From: Aminicenans sp964648465
Lineage (GTDB): Bacteria; Acidobacteriota; Aminicenantia; Aminicenantales; Aminicenantaceae
DNA: 19,213 nucleotides
Reading direction: 5' to 3'
Assembly (NCBI GenBank): GCA_964648465.1
Contig: CAZYMU010000041.1
Location: forward strand, 1-19,213
A program made the translations under genes and the position numbers. The notes beneath the pieces were generated by a model that was not told the origin of the DNA, searched no databases, and saw only the letters and a list, made by a program, of their open reading frames with translations. Position 1 is the first letter of the stretch. Each line of letters opens with the position of its first letter. This document shows, in pieces, positions 7,352 through 14,128 of this stretch.

Positions 7352-7603
7352 TTACAGATGATCAAATTTGCCTGCCGAGATCTCTTTTAGGATTGTTTCA
7401 TGCTGTTCTTTAATAATTTGATTTATTTTTTTTTTGATATCCCAATTATTCAGGAAGGAAGTATAAAAGGTTCTTCGAGATGCAAGAACCCTTCCGGATT
7501 TATATATGATTGATTCAACATAATGGACACTTAACCCTTTGTCTTGCGTTTGCACATGGAAGTTCGTCCCCTTATGCGGGATATCTGTATTGTATCCAGG
7601 CAT
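7352..7603 (-). CDS. Small conserved-looking protein upstream of polA, function unknown
   Basis: This 83-aa protein has no signal peptide or membrane segment. The N-terminal half, with GYNTDIPHKGTNFHVQTQDKG, then ESIIYKSGRVLASRRTFY, is beta-rich and resembles a small uncharacterised family I recall from Acidobacteria-type genomes. The C-terminal half (about 52-83) is helical: KKINQIIKEQHETILKEI, ending GKFDHL. A good AAGGT ribosome-binding site lies five bases before the ATG, and a strong promoter lies upstream, so it is a real gene. It is probably co-transcribed with polA, whose start is 40 bp downstream. No catalytic motif is visible. A link to DNA metabolism would be guilt by association only. 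Confidence 0.75.
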   Translation of the reverse strand: MPGYNTDIPHKGTNFHVQTQDKGLSVHYVESIIYKSGRVLASRRTFYTSFLNNWDIKKKINQIIKEQHETILKEISAGKFDHL

Positions 7604-7616
7604 TTTTACCTTATCA

Positions 7617-7632
7617 GAGTATTATTATACTC
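7617..7632. promoter_or_regulatory. Perfect palindrome over the minus-strand -10/start region
   Basis: GAGTAT (7617-7622) and ATACTC (7627-7632) flank TATT and overlap the -10 box and likely transcription start of the polA-linked gene. This is the right place for a repressor operator, but such short palindromes are common in AT-rich DNA. Confidence 0.3.
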
Positions 7633-7651
7633 CCACTCATAAAGATATCAA
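7624..7651 (-). promoter_or_regulatory. Promoter for the 83-aa gene and polA
   Basis: On the minus strand TTGATA (7651-7646) and TATAAT (7629-7624) are 16 bases apart, upstream of the ATG at 7603. Confidence 0.65.
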
Positions 7652-7698
7652 GCATTAAGTAGCCTTAAATTCCTGGCAGACTCGTTCCTTTATATTTA

Positions 7699-7726
7699 TT
7701 GACAAAGTAAAGCAAGGTGGTATAAT
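7699..7726 (+). promoter_or_regulatory. Promoter of the yceD-rpmF-plsX-fab-etf operon
   Basis: A consensus TTGACA (7699-7704) and a consensus TATAAT (7721-7726) are 16 bases apart, 26 bases before the yceD ATG. It is the only full-consensus promoter I see in front of the eight-gene operon and it faces away from the polA-side promoter. Confidence 0.75.
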
Positions 7727-7752
7727 AGGATAACTTTTTTTGAGAAAAAAAG

Positions 7753-8271
7753 ATGCTTATAGATATTGATAAATTACCAGAAAAAGGCCTAAAAATCTGT
7801 AGAGATTTTGACTTCATTTCTAGTGAACTTATAGATGAAAGTGCCGTGTTTTTAAAACCGGTGCATGCCGATGTTTTGATCAAGAAAGCAGGAGAAGATA
7901 TTCTAATAATGGGAAAAATTACAACTTGTCTCAGTTTTATCTGCAGCCGGTGCTTGCTTCCTTTCGATTTTCCTATTGATTCCAGTTTTGATTTTGTCTA
8001 TGTTCCCGAAGAAGTTGGTATTGTAAAGGAACAATTGAATAGAGATGATGTGAATAGATTATTTTATAACAGCCGAAGTATTGACCTAAGAGAGGAGATT
8101 TTAGAGCAGTTAAATTTAACTTTTCCAATAAGGCCATTATGCTCTGAAGACTGTCAGGGGATCTGCCCTGTATGTGGAAAAATTATAAAAAGTGGGGAGT
8201 GCTCATGCCAAAGGGATGAACCTGATCCTCGGCTGGAAAAATTAAAGATATTTTTAAGGAACAAAATATAA
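7753..8271 (+). CDS. YceD/DUF177 family protein
   Basis: This 172-aa protein is the usual partner of rpmF. Members of DUF177 are linked to 23S rRNA or ribosome assembly and, in some plants and bacteria, to rRNA processing, though the exact role is unsettled. It shows the family CSRC pair (Cys64, Cys67) in a beta-rich N-terminal half, then LREEILEQLNLTFPIRPLC and a second Cys group (Cys130, 134, 138, 141) as CSEDCQGICPVCG, ending with GECSC. The Cys pattern suggests zinc binding. The ORF is read in the common yceD-rpmF-plsX order, and its stop codon directly abuts the rpmF ATG, so the two are translationally coupled. The Shine-Dalgarno is weak. Confidence 0.9.
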   Translation: MLIDIDKLPEKGLKICRDFDFISSELIDESAVFLKPVHADVLIKKAGEDILIMGKITTCLSFICSRCLLPFDFPIDSSFDFVYVPEEVGIVKEQLNRDDVNRLFYNSRSIDLREEILEQLNLTFPIRPLCSEDCQGICPVCGKIIKSGECSCQRDEPDPRLEKLKIFLRNKI

Positions 8272-8454
8272 ATGGCAAATCCAAAGAGAAGACATTCACA
8301 CTCAAGAAAAAATAAAAGAAGGGCACATGATGCTATAAATGTCCCTTCTTTGTCTCTTTGTCCCAACTGTGGAAATCCAAAGTTGCCCCACCGGGCTTGC
8401 CCTGATTGTGGTTATTACAAAGAACGGCAGGTGATTGAGGGGACAGAAGAGTGA
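8272..8454 (+). CDS. rpmF: 50S ribosomal protein L32
   Basis: This is a 60-aa small basic protein of the large ribosomal subunit. The N-terminus MANPKRRHSHSRKNKRRAHD is the L32 signature. Two CxxC pairs (Cys30/33 and Cys43/46) make this the zinc-binding form. It starts on the base after the yceD stop and is followed 14 bp later by plsX, the standard arrangement that ties ribosome synthesis to membrane lipid synthesis. Confidence 0.97.
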   Translation: MANPKRRHSHSRKNKRRAHDAINVPSLSLCPNCGNPKLPHRACPDCGYYKERQVIEGTEE

Positions 8455-8468
8455 CATAAGGGGTTCAC

Positions 8469-9482
8469 ATGAAGGTAGCCGTTGATGCCATGGGGGGAGA
8501 TTTCGGCCCTGAAGTAACTGTTCAAGGTGCTGTTAAAGCTTCTCAAGAATTTCAAATAGAAGTTCTTCTAGTAGGAACAGAAAGCCTCATTAAAAAAGAA
8601 TTGGACAGACTTGACTGCTCAAACAAAAAGGTTTCCTTAATAAAAACCTCGGAATCTATTGGTATGGGAGAGGCGCTTTTTTCTTTTAGAAGAAAAAAGA
8701 AATCATCAATCTCCATCGGCCTCCAGCTTGTGAAAGAAAGAGAGGCAGATGCTTTTGTCAGTGCTGGAAACACAGGTGCAGTTGTGTACACATCAAAAAA
8801 AGTATTAGGGGCTTTGGAAGGGGTCGAGAGGCCTGCTTTATCACTCCTCGTACCTACATTAAATGGACTGACACTCCTTGTAGATGTAGGAGCTAATGTC
8901 AACTGCCGTCCTCATCATCTTGAGCAGTTTGCCATAATGGGCAGAATCTTCATGGAAAGTGTGATGGGTTTGAAAAATCCCAGAATAGCACTCATGAGTA
9001 TCGGAGAGGAGAAAACAAAAGGAAACGACCTTACGAAAGAAGTTTACCAAAGACTTGCATCTTCTTCCTTGAATTTTTTAGGAAATGTCGAAGGCAAGGA
9101 TATCTATTCTGGGAAGGCAGATATTATAGTAAGTGACGGCTTCACCGGGAACATTGCTTTAAAAACAAGCGAGGGAGTTATTGACTCTTTTGCTAACATG
9201 GCACGCAAAGAAATTATGAAGAATATTTTTGCTAAGCTTGGGTATATTCTACTGAAGAGACACCTAAAAAAAGTCTATAAGAGAGTGGACTATTCAGAAT
9301 ATGGGGGAGCTCATCTTCTCGGTATAAATGGAGTCTGTATAATCGGCCATGGACGATCAAATCCTGTTGCAGTGAAAAACGCTGTGAGGTTGGCTAGAGA
9401 TTATGTGGCAGGCAAAGTCCAGGAAAAAATTAAAAATGAAATTTCCGGATTTTCTCACAACCTTAGAGAAGCGGAGGCTTAA
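8469..9482 (+). CDS. plsX: Phosphate acyltransferase PlsX
   Basis: PlsX converts acyl-ACP to acyl-phosphate for PlsY, the first committed step of phospholipid synthesis on the inner face of the membrane. The 337-aa protein begins KVAVDAMGGDFGPEVTVQGA, then has SAGNTGA at about residue 97-103, VDVGANVNCRPHHLEQFA, EEKTKGN and SDGFTGNIALKTSEG, all typical. AAGGGG lies a few bases before the ATG. It is directly followed by fabG with one base between stop and start; in many bacteria fabH and fabD would lie between them. Confidence 0.96.
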   Translation: MKVAVDAMGGDFGPEVTVQGAVKASQEFQIEVLLVGTESLIKKELDRLDCSNKKVSLIKTSESIGMGEALFSFRRKKKSSISIGLQLVKEREADAFVSAGNTGAVVYTSKKVLGALEGVERPALSLLVPTLNGLTLLVDVGANVNCRPHHLEQFAIMGRIFMESVMGLKNPRIALMSIGEEKTKGNDLTKEVYQRLASSSLNFLGNVEGKDIYSGKADIIVSDGFTGNIALKTSEGVIDSFANMARKEIMKNIFAKLGYILLKRHLKKVYKRVDYSEYGGAHLLGINGVCIIGHGRSNPVAVKNAVRLARDYVAGKVQEKIKNEISGFSHNLREAEA

Positions 9483-9483
9483 A

Positions 9484-10224
9484 ATGCTTTTTTCAGGTAA
9501 GGTTTCTGTAATAACCGGCGCCTCCCAGGGCATTGGAAAAACCATTGCATTTGAACTTTCAAAGGAAGGAGCAGAAGTCGTTCTTATTGATATTCAAAGG
9601 GAAAAGCTGGAAGAAGTTACCAAAAATATAAGGACTTCCAAGGGGAAAGCCACAGCCTACGGTGTGAACGTCTGCAATCTTGCTGAAGTTGCTGAGATTG
9701 TAGAGTTTATTATCCACAAACACAAGAAGATTGACCATCTAGTAAATAATGCAGGAATTACAAGAGACAATTTGCTGATGCGGATGAAAGAGGAGGACTG
9801 GGACTCTGTTATGGAAGTAAATTTGAAAGGTGTTTTTAATTTATCAAAATCTGTGATTAGGAATATGGCTAGTAACAGGTATGGCCGCATTGTTAATATC
9901 TCTTCAGTTGTAGGACAGATGGGGAATGCTGGACAGACCAATTATTCTGCTTCCAAAGCAGGGGTTATTGGTTTTACAAAGTCATTAGCAAGGGAAATTG
10001 CTGCAAGGGGAATAACCGTTAATGCTGTTGCTCCAGGTTATATAGCAACTTCTATGACTGAGAATCTTTCCGAGCAGGTCAAGAAAATGTTCATGGATAT
10101 AATTCCCATGAGGAGATTTGGAACTCCGGAAGAAGTATCACATGTTGTGAAATTTCTTCTTTCTGACGAGTCGGCCTATATAACAGGCCAAGTAATAGGC
10201 ATAAATGGCGGGATGCTTATGTAG
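9484..10224 (+). CDS. fabG: 3-oxoacyl-ACP reductase
   Basis: FabG reduces 3-oxoacyl-ACP to 3-hydroxyacyl-ACP with NADPH in the type II fatty-acid cycle. I place the start at 9484 (246 aa), one base after the plsX stop. A CGGAGG element (9472-9477) is six bases upstream, and the family N-terminus MLFSGKVSVITGASQGIG fits. An in-frame ATG at 9403 would add 27 residues overlapping plsX and is unlikely. It is a short-chain dehydrogenase with TGASQGIG (11-18), NNAG (88-91), catalytic Ser141, Tyr154 and Lys158, and PGYIATSMT. The intact triad and the place next to acpP favour FabG over another SDR. Confidence 0.96.
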   Translation: MLFSGKVSVITGASQGIGKTIAFELSKEGAEVVLIDIQREKLEEVTKNIRTSKGKATAYGVNVCNLAEVAEIVEFIIHKHKKIDHLVNNAGITRDNLLMRMKEEDWDSVMEVNLKGVFNLSKSVIRNMASNRYGRIVNISSVVGQMGNAGQTNYSASKAGVIGFTKSLAREIAARGITVNAVAPGYIATSMTENLSEQVKKMFMDIIPMRRFGTPEEVSHVVKFLLSDESAYITGQVIGINGGMLM

Positions 10225-10264
10225 CATCTTCATGATTTATTAATTTAAAGAGAGGAGAAAAAAC

Positions 10265-10513
10265 ATGGAGAAAGAAGAATTACTACAGAAAATAAAGGCA
10301 ATCATTGCAGATAAACTCAGCATTGGCGAAGATCAGGTAACAGAAGAGGCCTCTTTTATCGATGATTTGGGAGCTGATTCTTTAGACACGGTTGAGCTCG
10401 TCATGGCACTAGAGGATGAATTTGATATGGACATATCTGACGAAGAAGCTGAGAAATTGACTACAGTCGGCAAGGCTTTAAATTATGTTTCGACCTATCT
10501 TTCCAAAAAATAA
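10265..10513 (+). CDS. acpP: Acyl carrier protein
   Basis: This 82-aa acidic protein carries the growing acyl chain on 4'-phosphopantetheine. The attachment site is Ser39 in GADSLDTVELVMALEDEF. Helix pattern, length and acidity are those of bacterial AcpP. AGGAG lies eight bases before the ATG. It sits 40 bp after fabG and 51 bp before fabF. Confidence 0.97.
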   Translation: MEKEELLQKIKAIIADKLSIGEDQVTEEASFIDDLGADSLDTVELVMALEDEFDMDISDEEAEKLTTVGKALNYVSTYLSKK

Positions 10514-10564
10514 GATTCAACAATATTTCATGGTAATATCTTTTTCTTCCTGGAGGGGATCTCT

Positions 10565-11803
10565 TTGAGAAGAGTTGTTATTACAGGTATAGGCCTGGTT
10601 TCTCCACTGGGAGTCGGCAGGGAGAAAAACTGGAAACATCTTCTTTCAGGCAAAAACGGGATCGGACATATCTCGAAGTTTGATACTTCCGGTTTCTCCA
10701 GCAAGATCGCAGGAGAAGTTAAAGATTTTGATCCGCTTGATTTTATTGAAAGAAAACAGGCCAGGAAAATGGACCCATTCATACAGTATGCTGTTGCAGC
10801 TGCTCATCTGGCAGTTGAAGATTCCTCTGTCAAGCTAGCTCTATTAGAGGGAGACAGGACCGGAGTTTATGTTGGATCAGGCATAGGAGGTATCGGTTCT
10901 ATTGAGAAGAACCATAAAATATTGCTTGATAAAGGACCTACTCGGGTTTCCCCTTTTTTCTTAATCGCAACAATTATTAACGAGGCCTCAGGCCAGATTT
11001 CCATAAAGTACAGAACAACAGGCCCGAATTTGGCCAATGCAACAGCTTGCTCTACAAGCACACACTCTGTGGGCGATTCTTTCAAAATTATTGCAAGTGG
11101 GGAGGCAGATATTATGCTTGCTGGAGGGGCAGAAGCACCCGTAACTCCACTTGGAGTTGCTGGTTTTTGTTCAATGCGAGCCCTTTCCGTTAGGAATGAT
11201 GAACCTCATAAGGCTTCTCGACCTTTTGATGCTGATCGTGACGGCTTCGTCGTAAGCGAGGGAGCTGCAGTACTTGTACTTGAGGAATTAGGCAAGGCTT
11301 TAAAACGGGAAGCAAATATCTATGCAGAAATAGTAGGATACGGCGCGAGTGGAGATGCCTATCATGCTTCTGCTCCATCTCCGGATGGAAGTGGTGCCTG
11401 CCATGCAATGAAAGGCGCTCTCGAAGATGCAGGAATCGATCAGAATGAAATAGACTATATAAATGCGCATGGGACTTCTACTCCCTGGAACGATAAAATT
11501 GAGACTTTAGCTATTAAGAAAGTTTTCGGGAAGAAGGCTTATAAAATAGCTGTAAATTCGACAAAGTCAATGACGGGTCATTTGCTGGGAGCTGCAGGAG
11601 CCCTCGAGACAGGCATAACAGCATTATGTCTTAAAAACCAGATAATGCCGCCTACAATTAATTATGAGAAGCCAGATCCGGAATGTGACTTGGATTATGT
11701 TCCAAATAAAGCCAGACCGTCAGAAATAAATTATGCTTTGAGTAATTCTTTTGGATTTGGTGGTACAAATGGGTCTCTTCTATTGAAGAGATTTAAGGGG
11801 TGA
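10565..11803 (+). CDS. fabF: 3-oxoacyl-ACP synthase II
   Basis: FabF condenses malonyl-ACP with acyl-ACP during elongation. The 412-aa protein starts at a TTG codon: GGAGG (10552-10556) is eight bases upstream, and the start MRRVVITGIGLVSPLG is the family's. The catalytic triad is Cys162 (ATACSTSTHS), His302 (NAHGTSTPWND) and His339 (KSMTGHLLGAAGA), nearly identical in position to E. coli FabF. The Cys-His-His triad with a normal initiator-independent context marks an elongating KAS I/II rather than FabH. Since no fabH is present in the operon, the initiating enzyme must be encoded elsewhere or replaced. The stop is one base before the earliest possible etfB start. Confidence 0.96.
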   Translation: MRRVVITGIGLVSPLGVGREKNWKHLLSGKNGIGHISKFDTSGFSSKIAGEVKDFDPLDFIERKQARKMDPFIQYAVAAAHLAVEDSSVKLALLEGDRTGVYVGSGIGGIGSIEKNHKILLDKGPTRVSPFFLIATIINEASGQISIKYRTTGPNLANATACSTSTHSVGDSFKIIASGEADIMLAGGAEAPVTPLGVAGFCSMRALSVRNDEPHKASRPFDADRDGFVVSEGAAVLVLEELGKALKREANIYAEIVGYGASGDAYHASAPSPDGSGACHAMKGALEDAGIDQNEIDYINAHGTSTPWNDKIETLAIKKVFGKKAYKIAVNSTKSMTGHLLGAAGALETGITALCLKNQIMPPTINYEKPDPECDLDYVPNKARPSEINYALSNSFGFGGTNGSLLLKRFKG

Positions 11804-11804
11804 G

Positions 11805-12593
11805 ATTATAATAAACATCTTTGTTTTTATCAAAAGGGTCCCAGATACTGAATCCAAGATCAGAATAAACATTGATACAAACAGTATTTACGAAGAAGGT
11901 TTAAACTTTGTGTTAAGCACTTATGATGAATATGCGTTAGAAGAAGCTTTGCGCTTGAGGGAGGAAAAAGGGGGTAAAGTCACTGTTATTTCTGTTGGAA
12001 CAGAGGAAGCTTTATCGATCTTGAAGAAAGGCCTTGCTATGGGAGCTGATGAAGCCGTACTTTTAAAGGATGATGAACCAGAAAGATATGATGGATTGAG
12101 AACAGCCAGGATCATAGCCCAAGCCGTAAAGAAAAAATTTCCTGATTACACACTGCTTCTTTTTGGAAAACAGTCCGTAGGAGCGGATAATGCTCAGGTT
12201 CCTGCGATGGTAGCAGAGTTGTTGAATCTGCCTCAAGTTAATGTTGTGACAAAACTTGAAATCAAAGAAAATTCAGGTGTTGCTTACCGTGAAATCGAAG
12301 GGGCGACTGAAAAAGTTAATTTCCCGCTTCCTGCAGTTATAAGTGCACAAAAAGGATTAAATGATCCTCGTTATGAAACCCTAAAAGGAATCATGATGGC
12401 CAAAAGGAAACATATCCCTGTGGTTTCTCTACAGGATTTAGGTTTGGCCAAGGAAGACCTTGTTTCTCAGTTAGAGATAGTCAGAATGCAAAGTCCTCCT
12501 GAAAGAAAGGCTGGAAAAATCATCAAAGAAGAACCAGCAGAAGCAGCAAAGAAACTCGTGAAGTTTTTACACAAAGAAGTTAAGCTTATCTAA
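11805..12593 (+). CDS. etfB: Electron transfer flavoprotein beta subunit, non-standard start
   Basis: EtfB binds AMP and, with EtfA, carries electrons between dehydrogenases and quinone or bifurcating enzymes. The frame encodes the family N-terminus NIFVFIKRVPDTESKIRIN, upstream of any ATG, GTG or TTG. From the in-frame stop at 11784 to the GTG at 11910 only ATT (11805), ATA (11808, 11811) and later ATC/ATT codons could start it. Starting at the GTG would delete about 35 conserved residues. AAGGGG (11795-11800) is well placed for 11805-11811. I give the ATT start at 11805 (262 aa); 11811 fits the family best if a base error or mutation changed ATG to ATA. Downstream motifs are normal: YALEEALRL, GKQSVGADNAQVPAM and the signature DPRYETLKGIMMAKRK. 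It follows fabF with one base between. Confidence 0.88.
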   Translation: MIINIFVFIKRVPDTESKIRINIDTNSIYEEGLNFVLSTYDEYALEEALRLREEKGGKVTVISVGTEEALSILKKGLAMGADEAVLLKDDEPERYDGLRTARIIAQAVKKKFPDYTLLLFGKQSVGADNAQVPAMVAELLNLPQVNVVTKLEIKENSGVAYREIEGATEKVNFPLPAVISAQKGLNDPRYETLKGIMMAKRKHIPVVSLQDLGLAKEDLVSQLEIVRMQSPPERKAGKIIKEEPAEAAKKLVKFLHKEVKLI

Positions 12594-12606
12594 CCTGAAT
12601 TATTCA
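12594..12606 (+). repeat. Solo copy of the repeat terminus in the etfB-etfA gap
   Basis: CCTGAATTATTCA is identical to the outer end of unit B copy 1 (111-123). The match extends to 15 bases counting one neighbour on each side, and GTATGCC follows where unit B has AAAGAATGCC. It may be a decayed unit or a chance match. Confidence 0.35.
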
Positions 12607-12644
12607 TGTATGCCCAAACCATTCATAACAGAAGGAGAAATAAA

Positions 12645-13619
12645 ATGGTTTTAGTTTATATAGAAGCCAGAGAAAATAAGGTTAAGAAATCTTCCTGGGA
12701 AATTCTTTCTGAAGGAAAAAGAAGAGCAACTGAATTGAATATGGAAGCATGTGCAGTTTTTGTTGGTCATGATCTGGATGTTCTTGCTCCTGAGGCTTTC
12801 CAGTACGGAGCATCTAAAGTTTACTTGCTTGAAAATCCTCTCCTAAGTAAATATTCTCCATCAGGATTCTCATATGCCCTTTTTTCCCTGATTAAGGAAA
12901 TTAACCCTGAGATTATCCTTTTTTCTGCAACATCTATGGGTAAGGATTTAGCACCGAGACTGGCTGCAAAACTAGGCGTAAGCTTGGCTTCTGATTGTAC
13001 TGAGACAGCATCCAGAGATGGGAGGTTAGAAGTTGTCAGGCCGATTTTTGCAGGAAAAGCCCTTGCAGCTTTTAAATTTAAATCATCTCCCCAGATAGCA
13101 TCCTTGAGACCCAATGTCTTTCCTCTTATCGAACCCGTAAAAGAAAAGGGAGAAGTTATAAAAAAAGATGTAGAAGTTCCTGAGGAGCAGGTAAAAGGAC
13201 AGACTGTAGAAATCATAACAGAACAAGGAGCAGAGATCGACGTGACCGAAGCTGATATAGTAGTTTCTGGGGGCAGAGGGATGAAAGGCCCGGAAAATTT
13301 CAATTTGCTAAGGGAGCTTACTTCTATACTGCCGCATTCTGCCATCGGTGCTTCACGATCCGCAGTAGACTCAGATTGGATAGATCATCAACACCAGGTG
13401 GGACAAACAGGGAAAACGGTCTCACCGGATATTTATATGGCATTTGGAATTTCAGGTGCTATTCAGCACTTAGCCGGCATGACTTCTTCAAAATGCATTG
13501 TAGCTGTAAATACAGATCCAGAAGCATCCATTTTTAAAGTAGCTGATTTTGGAATAGTCGGGGACCTTTTCAAGGTTATTCCCTACCTCAAGAAAGAATT
13601 AAAGAAGGTTCTTTTATAA
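12645..13619 (+). CDS. etfA: Electron transfer flavoprotein alpha subunit
   Basis: EtfA holds the FAD of the ETF dimer. I start it at 12645 (324 aa): AAGGAG (12632-12637) is seven bases upstream and MVLVYIEARENKVKKSSWE is the expected N-terminus. The in-frame ATG at 12606 adds 13 atypical residues. The N-terminal domain runs to about residue 195. The C-terminal FAD domain has SGGRGMKGPENF, GASRSAVDSDW, QVGQTGKTVSPDIY, GISGAIQHLAGM and NTDPEASIF. These match classical two-subunit ETFs; whether it is bifurcating cannot be told here. There is no acyl-CoA dehydrogenase or ETF-quinone oxidoreductase gene in the window, so its partner is unknown. It is the last gene of the operon, convergent with the PAP2-like gene 10 bp away. 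Confidence 0.95.
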   Translation: MVLVYIEARENKVKKSSWEILSEGKRRATELNMEACAVFVGHDLDVLAPEAFQYGASKVYLLENPLLSKYSPSGFSYALFSLIKEINPEIILFSATSMGKDLAPRLAAKLGVSLASDCTETASRDGRLEVVRPIFAGKALAAFKFKSSPQIASLRPNVFPLIEPVKEKGEVIKKDVEVPEEQVKGQTVEIITEQGAEIDVTEADIVVSGGRGMKGPENFNLLRELTSILPHSAIGASRSAVDSDWIDHQHQVGQTGKTVSPDIYMAFGISGAIQHLAGMTSSKCIVAVNTDPEASIFKVADFGIVGDLFKVIPYLKKELKKVLL

Positions 13620-13629
13620 GAGAAGAGTC

Positions 13630-14040
13630 TCAAATAACAGTATAAACAATAATTGGAATTATAATTCCAAACATGAGGCTGACCAAAACTTCTGTCAGGC
13701 TATGTCCCACATCTTCTTCCAGTCTTTTAAATTCTTTATTGTCTTTCGTGAGTATATTTATAATTCTGGATTGTTCTTCAATCACATTCCTTACCATAAA
13801 TGCATCATACATTACGACCAGTGACAGGATTACGCCCAAGATAAAGAGAGGCGAAAATCCTGTCTCTAAGAACAATGCAGTAGCTGAAGAAACAACTAGT
13901 GATGTATGCCCGGAAGGCATTCCCCCATTAGCAATTAGCTTATCCCAGCTGATTTTTTTGTCTCTAATCCAGATGATCACCGGCTTTAAGATGTTAACAA
14001 ATAACCATGAAATTAAAATGCTCAGAATAAATTCTTTCAT
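13630..14040 (-). CDS. Divergent PAP2 (DUF212) membrane protein
   Basis: This 136-aa integral membrane protein has about four hydrophobic segments (about 4-22, 45-60, 65-82, 115-135). Family motifs are present: GGMPSGHTSLVVSSATAL, MYDAFMVRNVIEEQSRIIN and LEEDVGHSLTEV. DUF212 proteins are distant relatives of the PAP2 phosphatases; the PSGHTS block carries the histidine seen in PAP2 motif 2, but the full PAP2 triad is not evident, so a lipid-phosphatase activity is uncertain. It is transcribed alone from a promoter candidate in the 88-bp gap after the polyferredoxin gene. It lies near lipid genes but on the opposite strand, so context says little. Confidence 0.88.
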   Translation of the reverse strand: MKEFILSILISWLFVNILKPVIIWIRDKKISWDKLIANGGMPSGHTSLVVSSATALFLETGFSPLFILGVILSLVVMYDAFMVRNVIEEQSRIINILTKDNKEFKRLEEDVGHSLTEVLVSLMFGIIIPIIVYTVI

Positions 14041-14073
14041 AATACTCTCTAGAACTCTTAAAAATAAATATTT

Positions 14074-14103
14074 ATTATATCCTAATTCTTTTTAAAATCC
14101 CAA
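14074..14103 (-). promoter_or_regulatory. Promoter candidate for the DUF212 gene
   Basis: On the minus strand TTGGGA (14103-14098) and a perfect TATAAT (14079-14074) are 18 bases apart, with a leader of about 30 nt to the ATG at 14040. Confidence 0.4.
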
Positions 14104-14128
14104 TACAGAAATTCAAATAATTCTATAT

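Noticed and set aside
9403..9483. Longer fabG starting at 9403
   Set aside because: The extra 27 residues overlap plsX and are unlike FabG. A good ribosome-binding site points to 9484.
12821..13345. 174-codon open frame antisense to etfA
   Set aside because: Lies wholly inside a clear etfA coding frame; serine- and proline-rich shadow translation without a ribosome-binding site.
13673..14095. 140-codon open frame antisense to the DUF212 gene
   Set aside because: The DUF212 frame has family motifs and a promoter. The antisense product has none.
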